Numbered from the stretch's first letter, positions 35,670-45,521 are shown. The stretch: 64,000 nucleotides of DNA from Ravibacter sp964562455 (GCA_964562455.1 CAZLTN010000020.1:6236-70235), one strand, 5' to 3'. Program-made: numbers and translations. Notes: a model not told the origin generated them from the letters alone.

Positions 35670-36968
35670 ATGCGGATATTAAAAGCTGTACGCAATAATT
35701 TGCCGGTACTCCTGGCGTTTTTATCGGTTCATTCTTATGGGCAACTGGAGTCACTTTACGTCCCCAAACCTTTTCCCGACCGGATCATTCTCAATGCCAC
35801 ATCAGACTTATCCACCTCTGCTGCAGTCAATTGGCGCACTACCGACACTACAGCGGTCAGTTTCATAGAAATTGCCCCGGCCGATGCGGATCCCCGTTTC
35901 GTGGCGAAAGCACAGAGATTCAAGGCACAGTCCGAGCTTCTTAATGTGGAAGACACGCCTTCTGCCTTTTATCACTCTTATGAACTCAAAGGCCTGCAGC
36001 CTGATACAAAGTATGCCTACCGGGTAGGGGCTGGAAAATACTGGAGCGAATGGTTTCATTTCACTACGGCCGGGATGGATAAGGAAAAGCTCCAGTTCCT
36101 ATACTATGGTGACGTACAGGTCAATATGCGTTCCCTTTGGTCGAGAGTAGCGCGCGAGGCCTTTAAGAAAGCGCCCGATGCAAAACTGGCTATCTACGCG
36201 GGAGACCTGATCAATCGTGCGAACCGCGACGTTGAATGGGGTGAATTTTTCGATGCCGGTGGCTTTATTCATGCGATGATCCCCAATTTCCCTACACCGG
36301 GAAATCACGACCATTACGACAATGATCAGAAGGAAAACGCCATTTCCAAATTCTGGCGGGCACAGTTCAACCTCCCCTTGAATGGCCCTGAAGGGCTGGA
36401 AGAAACCTGCTACTACGCCGATATACAGGGTGTCAGGTTTATTTCCCTTAATTCGGACCAGGCCGAAGAATCAGACAAGTTCCTCAGGCTCCAGAAGGAC
36501 TGGATGGAACGCGTGCTGGCCGATAACCCCAACAAATGGACTGTTGTGACTTTTCACCACCCGATTTTTTCGCCCAAGCGTACCCGCGACAACAAAAGAA
36601 TGAGGGATGCTTTCAAGCCTATGTTCGACAAATACAAGGTCGACCTTGTACTGCAGGGACACGACCATACCTATGCACGCGGCATGGACAAAATTCCTAT
36701 GCAGGGGAAAACGAAATCAGGTACTATGTACGTAGTTTCAGTGAGCGGACCGAAAATGACCGATTCGCACGTCGAGAAATCAGACTGGATGGACAGGAAA
36801 GCCATTTATACCCAGTTGTTCCATGTAATTGAAATTGACGGCGATATGCTCAATTTTAAAACCTATACCGCAACGGGGGATGTCTACGATGAATTTGACC
36901 TGAAGAAACAGAAGGGGAGCATCAACAGGCTTATTAACAAAATACCGCAAAACGTGGCAGAACGTTAG
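35670..36968 (+). CDS. secreted purple-acid-phosphatase-like metallophosphoesterase
   Basis: A 432-residue exported enzyme: signal peptide, an N-terminal fibronectin-like domain (residues about 30-130; LKGLQPDTKYAYRVGAGKYW) and a calcineurin-like core with GDVQ, YAGDLINR, TPGNHDHYD, FHHPIF and GHDHTYARG. These supply the dimetal ligands of the PAP family. The start at 35670 is chosen because the signal peptide begins there. With its EEP neighbour it may scavenge phosphate from organic esters. It overlaps the convergent Nudix gene by 4 bases. Confidence 0.92.
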   Translation: MRILKAVRNNLPVLLAFLSVHSYGQLESLYVPKPFPDRIILNATSDLSTSAAVNWRTTDTTAVSFIEIAPADADPRFVAKAQRFKAQSELLNVEDTPSAFYHSYELKGLQPDTKYAYRVGAGKYWSEWFHFTTAGMDKEKLQFLYYGDVQVNMRSLWSRVAREAFKKAPDAKLAIYAGDLINRANRDVEWGEFFDAGGFIHAMIPNFPTPGNHDHYDNDQKENAISKFWRAQFNLPLNGPEGLEETCYYADIQGVRFISLNSDQAEESDKFLRLQKDWMERVLADNPNKWTVVTFHHPIFSPKRTRDNKRMRDAFKPMFDKYKVDLVLQGHDHTYARGMDKIPMQGKTKSGTMYVVSVSGPKMTDSHVEKSDWMDRKAIYTQLFHVIEIDGDMLNFKTYTATGDVYDEFDLKKQKGSINRLINKIPQNVAER

Positions 36969-37405
36969 TCGCCTACATAAGGCTGCGATAAAGGTCCTGT
37001 GTAACTTAATTCCCCGGCAAGGATATTCCCCGTCAGCCGGGAAGCGAAGTTGGGGTAGAGGTTGATGTCGCCGAGCTTCCCGGCTGAAATCCATTCTATT
37101 GCCTCTGCCGATGTGTTCGCCCGGTCAAGTACAGGGTCGCTGCTGCCTATATCTGCACTGAATATGCAATGGAGCGTATCTTCCCTGCCTCTAAAGCGAA
37201 GTACTTCGCCGACCAGCACCATATTGCCCACAACTACATCGATTCCGAGCTCTTCGGCCAGTTCCCTGCACAATGCATCGGGCAGAGACTCTCCCGGATC
37301 CGGGTTTCCGCCGGGCAATACGTGCACATACCCGCTCCCGTACCTGTAGCGCATCGTCAGGACAGCTCCTTCCCGTACAATTAATGCGGCCGGTCTTACT
37401 TTCAT
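36965..37405 (-). CDS. Nudix hydrolase
   Basis: A 146-residue protein with a complete Nudix box (GNPDPGESLPDALCRELAEE, continuing LGI), which hydrolyses a nucleoside-diphosphate-linked substrate. The substrate is unknown. It is followed at 37478 by an unrelated gene on the same strand. Confidence 0.92.
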   Translation of the reverse strand: MKVRPAALIVREGAVLTMRYRYGSGYVHVLPGGNPDPGESLPDALCRELAEELGIDVVVGNMVLVGEVLRFRGREDTLHCIFSADIGSSDPVLDRANTSAEAIEWISAGKLGDINLYPNFASRLTGNILAGELSYTGPLSQPYVGD

Positions 37406-37477
37406 ACGAAATTAGGCTATCTGATCCTGACTACTCGTGATACTCATATTTACAAAGTCACCCGTCGTTATACCGCC

Positions 37478-38056
37478 TTATAATACTGCTTTCTCAATTA
37501 AAAGAATCAGGATATGGATTACTTTAATATGCACTTCCTGTATGCGGTCCGAATACCTGAAGTGGGGCACCCTGATCTCCACATCCGCTTGCCCCGCCAG
37601 CTTTCCGCCATCTTTCCCGGTCAGCAAAACCACTTTCATCCCTTTTTGCCTGGCAGCTTCGACCGCCTTTATTACATTCGGGGAATTGCCGCTCGTGCTG
37701 ATGCCTAGCAATACGTCGCCGCGGGTTCCCACCCCCTCAACAAACCTGGAAAACACATAATCGAACCCGTAGTCGTTGGAGACACAGCTCAGATGGCTTA
37801 CATCCGAGATCGCAATGGCCGGTAACGCCCTTCTGTCGTCGCGGAACCTCCCCGTAAGCTCCTCGGCAAAATGCATGGCGTCACAATGAGAGCCGCCGTT
37901 CCCGCAGGAGAGGACCTTCCCACCCGATAAAATCGAAGTGGCAATTACTTCAGCCGCTTCCTCTATTTTAGAAATATTGGCCGGGTCGTTTAAAAAGCTA
38001 TCGAGAACCTGCCGGGCTTCGTTTAGTTCGGATCTGATAATCTCTTGCGTTTCCAT
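37478..38056 (-). CDS. gmhA: phosphoheptose isomerase-like SIS-domain protein
   Basis: A 192-residue SIS-fold protein matching GmhA, which converts sedoheptulose 7-phosphate to heptose 7-phosphate for LPS heptose. Diagnostic stretches are CGNGGSHCDAMHFAEELTGR and GISTSGNSPNVIKAVEAAR. The start lies 2 bases after the stop of the upstream outer-membrane protein gene, so they form an operon. Other heptose genes (hldE, gmhB) are not in the window. Confidence 0.88.
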   Translation of the reverse strand: METQEIIRSELNEARQVLDSFLNDPANISKIEEAAEVIATSILSGGKVLSCGNGGSHCDAMHFAEELTGRFRDDRRALPAIAISDVSHLSCVSNDYGFDYVFSRFVEGVGTRGDVLLGISTSGNSPNVIKAVEAARQKGMKVVLLTGKDGGKLAGQADVEIRVPHFRYSDRIQEVHIKVIHILILLIEKAVL

Positions 38057-38058
38057 TC

Positions 38059-39762
38059 TTAAAAAATTTGCTGTCTGTAAGGCATGTTATACCTGACTCC
38101 GAAAGAAAACAAACCTGTTTTCGGCAAATCTGCGTTCCATGCAACAATCCTCCTGTTCGTCATCCGGTAGTCGATAAACAGGTTTTGCCTGAGCATATAC
38201 GACAACCGGATATCGAACAGGTTTGTTTTCTGCAGCAGGCCCTGGCTTACCCTTACGCCTGTATCAGAATACCTGGTATCGTAATCGAGCGTCAGATCGC
38301 CCCCGTAATTTCTGCCGTAAATGTTCATTCCCTTCCTTGCAAGCATCATGGTACCGAAAAGGGTGAGCCTTTCATTGAACTGATACCGCGCTATTCCAAG
38401 GAACTCATAAAAATTGGCTTCCAGCGGATGGGCGAGAGGCTGTTTGTAATGCATGTAGTTTCTACCCCCGTCACGGTGGCTGTAAGTATAGGGGTAGACC
38501 ACATTATATTCCAACTGCAGGTCGAGATTCTGGACATTAAACGCATCGATCATTTTAGATCCGAGCTGGAAGGCGTACTTGCGTGTCCACGATTTCTTGC
38601 CGTTGAATAGATCCCGGCTTAGAAATTCGTCGATCATGACCTGCCCGTACAGAGATGTATTTTTAACGGGCGGCAGCCACTTGAAATCAACCCCGAGCAA
38701 CGCATTATCAGAGCTTCCCAGGTAAGATTCGACGAACCTGTAGAAAATCACAGGATTAAAATAATTGAGGTCAAATCCCCCGCCTGTGCTGTCCCTGTTG
38801 AATATCTCCGCTTCAAAAAAGCCGATATTCAGCTTATCGGTAATGTTGACACTCAGGTGATGCATGGCCGAATATTTCTTCTTCCGGAGCAGGTCCTGAT
38901 AGGACGGATCCTGATCATTGATCATCGAGGACCAAAGGTTGGTATAATTAAACCTGCCTATCCTGGTATTTAACTTCAGGAACAGGTAGGGCGCGCTGTT
39001 ATCCGATAAAAAAAGCGATCTGAACCCGTTGCCAAAAATATTTTTGTCATGGCCAAACTGGAGATTAATACTCTTTATCGGGTTGAAAGTAATATATCCC
39101 CTGGCAGAGAAGAAATCGACATTTTTCCTTTCGGAAATCTTTGTCAGCCCTTCACCCGGGAAACCCAGCCTGCCGGCATATGCCTGTACATATTTTGGAA
39201 AATGGCCCTGATTATCAGCAACAAAAGTATAAAAACCCAGCTTTTTATTGATCATTCCCCTTACCTCTACACCCCGGCCCGAATAGTAGATAGCCCGGTC
39301 GAGGTTGTTGTCCCTCCCGAGAAAATTGTCGGTAACAAAATTCACATGAACGTCGAAGTCCTCTGACCGGTGGCTGTAAAAATCAGCAGGATGTGCCCAG
39401 AAGAGGCGTTGCAGGCCTTTTTCATTTTTCCGCTGAAAATTACCGCCGGCAATGTTCAGCGTATCTTTTGTCCATTCCCAACTCCCCCACCGCATAAAAC
39501 GAAGGCTTGCGAGGTCTTTATGATTCAATTCAATCTCCGGATCCTGCTCCACATCATCCAGGAATTCCATAACCGCCTTTCTTTCGAACGGCTTAATTCC
39601 CGTGTGGAAACGACTGGAAAGCTTCCCGGTCTTTAGCTCGAATCTTTCTACCAGGTGATAATAATCGTCGTTAAGAGGAATGAATGTACTTTGAGATAGG
39701 GATACATTAGCCGAGATAACGAGTATCAGAAATAACAAACAAATTCGGCAATGTATGGGCAT
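38059..39762 (-). CDS. outer-membrane beta-barrel protein, Wzi/RemB-like
   Basis: A 567-residue exported protein with a signal peptide (ending SLSQ) and many alternating strands. The segment FGHDKNIFGNGFRSLFLSDN is typical of the capsule-assembly Wzi / gliding-motility RemB family of Bacteroidota. It is probably an outer-membrane barrel linked to surface polysaccharide. Coupling with gmhA supports a cell-surface glycan role. I am confident of the barrel, less of the family name. Confidence 0.78.
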   Translation of the reverse strand: MPIHCRICLLFLILVISANVSLSQSTFIPLNDDYYHLVERFELKTGKLSSRFHTGIKPFERKAVMEFLDDVEQDPEIELNHKDLASLRFMRWGSWEWTKDTLNIAGGNFQRKNEKGLQRLFWAHPADFYSHRSEDFDVHVNFVTDNFLGRDNNLDRAIYYSGRGVEVRGMINKKLGFYTFVADNQGHFPKYVQAYAGRLGFPGEGLTKISERKNVDFFSARGYITFNPIKSINLQFGHDKNIFGNGFRSLFLSDNSAPYLFLKLNTRIGRFNYTNLWSSMINDQDPSYQDLLRKKKYSAMHHLSVNITDKLNIGFFEAEIFNRDSTGGGFDLNYFNPVIFYRFVESYLGSSDNALLGVDFKWLPPVKNTSLYGQVMIDEFLSRDLFNGKKSWTRKYAFQLGSKMIDAFNVQNLDLQLEYNVVYPYTYSHRDGGRNYMHYKQPLAHPLEANFYEFLGIARYQFNERLTLFGTMMLARKGMNIYGRNYGGDLTLDYDTRYSDTGVRVSQGLLQKTNLFDIRLSYMLRQNLFIDYRMTNRRIVAWNADLPKTGLFSFGVRYNMPYRQQIF

Positions 39763-39906
39763 GTTTATCTCGAAGCTGGCCGGTTTTAGACAATCAACGG
39801 CGCAAAAGTATCTATTTTAACAGTTTATAAAAAATTTTAGACCAGATGATCGGCCCCTCTGCATTATCCACCTTTACAGCCAGGCGAATGCCACCGGAAA
39901 ATATAA

Positions 39907-39933
39907 GAACACCGGCATTCGAAACCGGCGTTC
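39907..39933 (-). terminator. terminator-like hairpin after the TonB-dependent receptor
   Basis: GAACACCGG (39907-39915) pairs with CCGGCGTTC (39925-39933) with one mismatch, about 22 bases past the receptor stop. Confidence 0.55.
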
Positions 39934-39955
39934 TCTCCTTCAATATAAACTGTAT

Positions 39956-42900
39956 TTAATTCAAAAGCTGGTCAAAAGTAAGTGAAACGTAATACATGGC
40001 CCCTATGGTAGGATTGCCCCAGCCTGTTACATACTGCTTGTTGAGAATGTTGGTGCCTCCTACTTTAAGGATTGACTTAATCGGGGAAAGCTTCCTGCTC
40101 ACCTGGGCGTCAAGCGTGCCGATAGCCGGAATGATCGACTGACTGCTCCTGTCGGTCGCAAACTTTACGGCGTTTGGAACGAATGACGAATTCCAGATAA
40201 AGGCATCCTGTCTGCGCCATACCACGTTGAAGGCCCAACCCGTACGGGCGATATTGCGATTCCCGAAGGAAAGGTTGTAGCGGTATTTGGGCGTATTGAA
40301 ACCTATGTCCGCTCCATCCTCCAATACTACTTTATTCATTTCGTTGCTGAACAGTCCCACGCCTCCGGAACGGAGCGTGTTATTGGAAAGGTTCGCACCC
40401 ACGTTAAAGTTGGCGGGCAGCGCGTAGTCAAGACCCAATCCGAAACCGTGAGTTTTTATGTCCTTGTCATAGTTCGACTGCATCCCGAAAAACTGACCAG
40501 CACGAGGCCCGGAAGTTACCTGGAGATTGTTGCCGACCGTATAATCCTTATAAACGCTGTTATAATAGTAAACATCCGCAAAAAGCACACCGGCGATCAA
40601 TCCTTTATAGCCGACCTCGGTCGATACGACACGTTCAGGCTTGAACTCACTGAACTTGAAAGGCTGGCCGTTTTTCGCATTTATTACCGATGCTCCCGCA
40701 AAATATCTTTCCCGCAGCTGGGGGAGCCCTCCTATCAGATGCGCGTTAGGGGTGATCAGGTCGATAAGCTGAGCCTGAGTATCAGGTATCCGGAACGCAG
40801 TCTGGAAGGATGCACGGAAATTATGATTCTTATCAACCGTCAACACACCCGAAATACGGGGAGAGAACTGACCCTTGAAATTGCTGTTCTTGTCGTATCT
40901 CACCGAGCCAGTGAGCTTCAATACGTCGGCTATCGTCTTCTGTGCCTGTACGTAGCCTCCTATTTCGGAAATATTGGGTTCTTTTCCATTCTCATCCTGG
41001 TAGAAAAGGGTCCCTTTGGAATTGAGGTCGAACAGCCTGTAGCTCGCCCCTGCTATGATTTCCAGTTCTTTCGGATCGATGAGCTTATTGAAGTTGTACA
41101 TCCCCTCGAGGTGATAAAGGGCAGTCCGCTCCAGGAATTTGGCGCCGACACCCGACGCATTTCCCGGTATCGCAGTGCTGGTCACCTTGTTCAGCTGCTC
41201 TATAAAAGCCGCGGAACCCGGCTCCTCAACCCTCCCGTTGCCGATCCCGGGTTGTGCGCGCAGCGCCTGCGCAATCGCAGTCGCATTATTCGTATATGAA
41301 GAGATCTCGTTGAAATAAGTCCCCAGGGCAGCAGAAGCTCCGCCCGGAAACGCAGCATTGGTTTTTTGTAGAATAGTCCCCAGACTGCTACCCGCCAGGT
41401 TGGCGCCGTAAGTTGCGAAATAGCTCGGATCGAGGATTACATTGCCATTCTGTATCGTCCACATCCTGTTAACGCCAAGCCCGGCCAGGCCCACCGCATA
41501 GGTATCGCCGGAATTCTCCTGTGTAGTATAGGCCCTTACAAAGAAGTTCGAGCCTTTTACCTCGGCTTTATACTGTCCGATGGTAAAATTTTTGATAAAA
41601 TACCGGTCAGCCCCGGTGTATACGGTCGTTCCAAGCCCCCAGTTCGCCTGTATCAGCGCCTCTACATTCTCGTTGATCCTGTAATGCAGGGAAGCGTTTG
41701 TTTTGATGCTATAGGCGTTGTAATCGACAAGGTCGCGCTCCTTATAGCCCCTTCTCGCAAAAGTACTGTTACCGTATACGTCGTTGAATACTTGCTGGTA
41801 GCCCTGGGCGGGAGTTGTCACCTCGGGGAATTCAGCCGCCTGGGCGAATATCCCCCCCAACTGCTTGATCCCTGCATCCAGCATCTGAAGCTGCTGGTTC
41901 TGTGTCAACGCCGCGATGTTCGAGAGATTCTGCCCGAGAAAAGATGCGATCCCGACCGAAGGATCGCCGTATACATTCACTCCGTCATAACCGGGATTCG
42001 ATTCCTCGGTCCCGTTGAACCCGTAGCCGTTCGAAAGGCTCTGGTCCCTGTAATCGGTAGCCTGCCAGTCTTTCGCCTTCAGATAGGTAAGGTTTACTTT
42101 GAAAGCCAGCTTATTGTTGATAGCCTTTGCGTAACGGATCCCTACGTCGTAAAATGGTGTTGTAGCCTCGGATTCGTATGAATACCGTTTGACGCGGTTA
42201 TCGGCGTGCATGATGCCCGTTTTGACATAAGCGCTTAAGCCCTGGTACAGGAACGGGCTCTTGCTGTTCATCAGCAGAATACCGTTTATTGCATTTGCGC
42301 CGTACAGGGCAGAAGCCGCGCCCGGAAGTAATTCCACACTTTCCACATCCAGTTCAGACAAACCGGCGATATTGGCTACCGAAAAGTTAAGGCCAGGCGC
42401 CTGGTTGTCCATGCCGTCCACAAGCTGCACCATCCGAAGGTTGCCGTTTCCTGAAAAACCTCTTGTATTGGGATTGCTGAAAGTCAGCGATTGCGTACTC
42501 ATATCCACCCCTTTGAGATTCCTGATAGCGTCGAAGAAGGATGGGGCCGGAGCTTCACGGATAGAGCGGATATCGAGACGCTCTATCGATACCGGCGACT
42601 GGAGCACACTCTCTTCCACGCGTGACGCCGAGACGATCACTTCCCTCCCCATGATAGCTTCCTCGCGGAGCGCCACCGAAATATCGGACCTGCTGCCTGA
42701 TACCTCTACCTCCTGGGACTGGAACCCGACCGAAGAAAAAACAAGCGTGAACGGAGGAGACGACAAGACCTTCAGTTCAAACTCCCCTTTCGAATCGGTA
42801 ATAGTCCCGACTACCTTATCCTTGACTTTCACACTTACACCCACAAGCGGAGACATCGAACCCGCTTCCGTGACCCGACCTGTCAGCGTCACCTGTGCCC

Positions 42901-42967
42901 AGGCACCCGGCTCTCCAAAAACCAGCATACAGGCCAAAAATGAAAAGCAAAAAGTAAAAATTCTCAT
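39956..42967 (-). CDS. TonB-dependent outer-membrane receptor
   Basis: A 1003-residue receptor with a signal peptide, a carboxypeptidase-regulatory-like domain (VTLTGRVTEAGSMSPLVGVS), a plug domain (VDGMDNQAPGLNF; VELLPGAASALYGANAINGI) and a 22-strand-type barrel. It imports a ligand using TonB energy. No SusD partner is adjacent, so it is not a standard SusCD glycan system; siderophore, cobalamin or another ligand is possible. The start is ATG 42967 because the -7 box (42992-42999) overlaps the earlier in-frame ATG at 42994. Confidence 0.93.
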   Translation of the reverse strand: MRIFTFCFSFLACMLVFGEPGAWAQVTLTGRVTEAGSMSPLVGVSVKVKDKVVGTITDSKGEFELKVLSSPPFTLVFSSVGFQSQEVEVSGSRSDISVALREEAIMGREVIVSASRVEESVLQSPVSIERLDIRSIREAPAPSFFDAIRNLKGVDMSTQSLTFSNPNTRGFSGNGNLRMVQLVDGMDNQAPGLNFSVANIAGLSELDVESVELLPGAASALYGANAINGILLMNSKSPFLYQGLSAYVKTGIMHADNRVKRYSYESEATTPFYDVGIRYAKAINNKLAFKVNLTYLKAKDWQATDYRDQSLSNGYGFNGTEESNPGYDGVNVYGDPSVGIASFLGQNLSNIAALTQNQQLQMLDAGIKQLGGIFAQAAEFPEVTTPAQGYQQVFNDVYGNSTFARRGYKERDLVDYNAYSIKTNASLHYRINENVEALIQANWGLGTTVYTGADRYFIKNFTIGQYKAEVKGSNFFVRAYTTQENSGDTYAVGLAGLGVNRMWTIQNGNVILDPSYFATYGANLAGSSLGTILQKTNAAFPGGASAALGTYFNEISSYTNNATAIAQALRAQPGIGNGRVEEPGSAAFIEQLNKVTSTAIPGNASGVGAKFLERTALYHLEGMYNFNKLIDPKELEIIAGASYRLFDLNSKGTLFYQDENGKEPNISEIGGYVQAQKTIADVLKLTGSVRYDKNSNFKGQFSPRISGVLTVDKNHNFRASFQTAFRIPDTQAQLIDLITPNAHLIGGLPQLRERYFAGASVINAKNGQPFKFSEFKPERVVSTEVGYKGLIAGVLFADVYYYNSVYKDYTVGNNLQVTSGPRAGQFFGMQSNYDKDIKTHGFGLGLDYALPANFNVGANLSNNTLRSGGVGLFSNEMNKVVLEDGADIGFNTPKYRYNLSFGNRNIARTGWAFNVVWRRQDAFIWNSSFVPNAVKFATDRSSQSIIPAIGTLDAQVSRKLSPIKSILKVGGTNILNKQYVTGWGNPTIGAMYYVSLTFDQLLN

Positions 42968-42991
42968 ATAGCTGTGATATTTATTGTTATG

Positions 42992-42999
42992 CAAACATA
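42992..42999 (-). promoter_or_regulatory. -7 element for the TonB-dependent receptor
   Basis: TATGTTTG on the - strand. It overlaps an in-frame ATG, so translation must begin further down, at 42967. Confidence 0.55.
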
Positions 43000-43113
43000 A
43001 CGAAAATACATATTTTATTAAATTTTTAAAAAAAAGTGTAAAAAAAAGACGAATCGAATTGCTATGTTCGTGTAAATTAGATTTTTACAGATCCATTACG
43101 AACAATTATTGCT

Positions 43114-44175
43114 ATGCAACTGCAGTTCGAAACCATCCCATTTACGGCAAATGACGGGTTTGAATGCAACCTGTTGCATGTAGCCGCTCCCTCACCGGTA
43201 CGGGGGCCCGTTTTACTGGTCCACGGCGCCGGGGTCAGCGCCGGCATTTTCAATCCGCCGCATCCGCAAAACCTGATACATACCCTGATCGGGGAAGGCT
43301 ATGACGTATGGTTGGAAAACTGGCGGGGGAGTATTGTCTTTGAACCCAATGAATGGAACCTGGACCAGGTAGCCATCAACGATCACCCCGCTGCCGTCAG
43401 GAAAGTCATTGAGTTGACCGGTGCCAAAACGATAAAAGCAATCATTCACTGCCAGGGCAGTACGAGTTTTATGATCTCGGCAGCACTCGGCCTGCTACCG
43501 GAAGTCGACCTGATTATCAGCAACGCCGTTTCCCTGCACCCTGTTGTGTCCCGGTTTTCCCGCTTTAAATTGAAGGTTTTCTTACCACTTGTAAGCCTGT
43601 GGTTCAGGTATCTCAACCCGCAGTGGGGAATACATGCTCCCACAGCCGGCAGCAAATTGCTCCGTGCATTTGTATGGCTCACGCATTGGGAAAAAGACAC
43701 TATGGTCGGCAAGTTCGTGAGCTTTACCTATGGCACCGGCTGGCCGGCATTATGGCGGCTCGAAAACCTTGACAATACTACTTTACAATGGATACAACGG
43801 GAGTTCGCTGAAGTTCCCGTCAGTTTTTTCAGGCACATCCGGAAGTGCATCGGTAGAGGTGAACTGGTTTCCGTCGACGGGCAAACGGAGTACCTCCGTG
43901 ACTTCAGGAGCAGTGCCTCCTTCACACTTCTGGCCGGCGAACAAAACCAATGTTTTTTGCCCCGGAGCCAGCAGAATACCTTTGCATTCCTGGAAGCACG
44001 CGAACCGGGAAAACACCGCTTACACCGCATCAAAGCATATAGTCACCTCGACCTTTTCTGGGGAAAAGACGCCCACAAGGATGTATTTCCCCTAATCTTA
44101 AATGCACTAAACCCCGATAACCATGGCAATACCGAAAAGAATCAGACAATACGGCGGGAGACACGCGCTGGTTGA
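43114..44175 (+). CDS. alpha/beta-hydrolase of the type associated with cholesterol-oxidase-like GMC enzymes; Cys at the nucleophile position
   Basis: A 353-residue alpha/beta-hydrolase fold protein: oxyanion region VLLVHGAGVSAGIF (33-46), WRG motif (70-72), nucleophile elbow IHCQGST with Cys113 where Ser is normal, and a late YSHLDLFWGKDA carrying the likely catalytic His. From family knowledge, this form resembles hydrolase domains found fused to or beside large GMC oxidoreductases. It is the first of eight same-strand genes. Its last 53 bases overlap the next gene. It has no signal peptide. Ester or thioester hydrolysis of a lipid is the likely chemistry. Confidence 0.85.
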   Translation: MQLQFETIPFTANDGFECNLLHVAAPSPVRGPVLLVHGAGVSAGIFNPPHPQNLIHTLIGEGYDVWLENWRGSIVFEPNEWNLDQVAINDHPAAVRKVIELTGAKTIKAIIHCQGSTSFMISAALGLLPEVDLIISNAVSLHPVVSRFSRFKLKVFLPLVSLWFRYLNPQWGIHAPTAGSKLLRAFVWLTHWEKDTMVGKFVSFTYGTGWPALWRLENLDNTTLQWIQREFAEVPVSFFRHIRKCIGRGELVSVDGQTEYLRDFRSSASFTLLAGEQNQCFLPRSQQNTFAFLEAREPGKHRLHRIKAYSHLDLFWGKDAHKDVFPLILNALNPDNHGNTEKNQTIRRETRAG

Positions 44176-45010
44176 CGGCATCCCTTATGAGATGCCCGTT
44201 TATGCAAAAAAATCCCCCGCTTTGATGGCCGGCTTTACCTGTGGCTACCAGCAGGCGCAGGCGTTGTTACCCGGTAATGAGCTGCATCCGCTGCGTCTGC
44301 CCAACGGACGGGCTGTGCTCATCGTAACAGTGATCAATTACCTGGATACCAGTATCGGGAAATATATTGAATACAGCATCGGTATTGCGTGTACTCATGG
44401 CCGTAAGCCCGCTCCTCCGCTATTGCCTGCCCTGCTGATGAAAACCTACGGCACGGGGCAGTATATCGTGGATCTGCCTGTCAGCTCGGAAGTTTCCGTA
44501 AAAGGCGGGAAAGGCATCTGGGGTATGCCCAAACACAAAGCCAACCTCGATTTTATCATTACGGAAAACACTGTTTCCAGTCAGTATGAGAAAGACGGAC
44601 AGTTTGCGTTCCGCATTGAGATCGACCGGCCTAAATCACCGGCCTTCCGTCTCAGCGTCGGCACTACCAATTATTGCCGGTTTCGTAACATGCTGATGGC
44701 CTCCTACATCTATTTCAAAGCAAAGGCCTATATCAATCTCTTCAGCAAGGCCCGCGCCCGCCTGTACATAGGCGATCATCCCAATGTTGCCCACCTGAGA
44801 AAACTGGATATCAATGGAAACCCCTTCTTTACCTTCTTCATGCCGGAAGCCGACGGCATCCTGGACGATAATTTTAAATGCTGGTTCCTGACGCATGAAA
44901 GACCTCCGGCAACAATGCCCGAAGGGCTGGAAAGCATTATAGACCTGACCCTGGACGAGAGCTGGCTGGAGCCGCCCGCTTTCACAGACTATGACAAATA
45001 CAAAATCTGA
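44123..45010 (+). CDS. acetoacetate decarboxylase (ADC) family protein
   Basis: A 295-residue protein of the ADC superfamily. The signature KGIWGMPKHKANLDF places the Schiff-base Lys at residue 137; the adjacent Lys that lowers its pKa in classical ADC is replaced by His138. The enzyme could decarboxylate a beta-keto acid or catalyse an aldol-type reaction. It overlaps the hydrolase gene by 53 bases and the next gene by 20, so it belongs firmly to the operon. Confidence 0.82.
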   Translation: MAIPKRIRQYGGRHALVDGIPYEMPVYAKKSPALMAGFTCGYQQAQALLPGNELHPLRLPNGRAVLIVTVINYLDTSIGKYIEYSIGIACTHGRKPAPPLLPALLMKTYGTGQYIVDLPVSSEVSVKGGKGIWGMPKHKANLDFIITENTVSSQYEKDGQFAFRIEIDRPKSPAFRLSVGTTNYCRFRNMLMASYIYFKAKAYINLFSKARARLYIGDHPNVAHLRKLDINGNPFFTFFMPEADGILDDNFKCWFLTHERPPATMPEGLESIIDLTLDESWLEPPAFTDYDKYKI

Positions 45011-45521
45011 CACTCAAACTATCCCCGTTATGAATTGGAAACAACTTGGAACCGACCTCTGCAATGCGTATATCTTCTTCTGCGCATCCATTTATCTCGG
45101 CCTTTTCTGGTCACTGCATTTCTTTTGGTTTCCCAATTACCCGGCCACGCTGAACCCGGATAATTATTACGACGCCATCATTCCACAGACCACCCTGGCC
45201 ACCAGATTCTTTTTCGTTACCATTCCCATCATGGCCGTAGCCATCCTGGTCATGCTGATCAGCGAGTGGAAAACCCGCCTGCGCTGGGTACCCCTGCTGT
45301 GGATACCCGGACTGTTGATCCCGGTAATTGTGCAGCAAGCTTATATAGAAAAGGTAAACAATGAGTTTATTGCCGGTGTAAGCAGTATGGAACGTCTGCA
45401 GGAACTGTTGCAGCGCTGGATGTTCCTGAACGACCTCCGCTGGATCATCCTGACGATTATGTGGTGTGTGACGATGTACTTTTTCGTGGCGAAAGCCCGG
45501 AATAACAGGCAACCGGCATGA
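44991..45521 (+). CDS. four-helix membrane protein (DUF1772-like layout)
   Basis: A 176-residue protein with four hydrophobic helices (near residues 23-45, 70-92, 98-115 and 149-168). The pattern RWMFLNDLRWIILTIMW before the last helix resembles the WxxLxxxR motif of DUF1772/anthrone-oxygenase-like proteins. ATG 44991 or 45030. It overlaps both neighbours (ATGA with the next). Function unknown; a membrane component of the operon's pathway is likely. Confidence 0.72.
   Translation: MTNTKSDTQTIPVMNWKQLGTDLCNAYIFFCASIYLGLFWSLHFFWFPNYPATLNPDNYYDAIIPQTTLATRFFFVTIPIMAVAILVMLISEWKTRLRWVPLLWIPGLLIPVIVQQAYIEKVNNEFIAGVSSMERLQELLQRWMFLNDLRWIILTIMWCVTMYFFVAKARNNRQPA

Noticed and set aside
40448..41299. 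283-codon + strand frame inside the TonB-dependent receptor
   Set aside because: A shadow of the receptor barrel coding sequence with no start context or motif.
39956..42967. The TonB-dependent receptor considered as SusC of a glycan-use locus
   Set aside because: No SusD gene and no glycoside hydrolases are adjacent.
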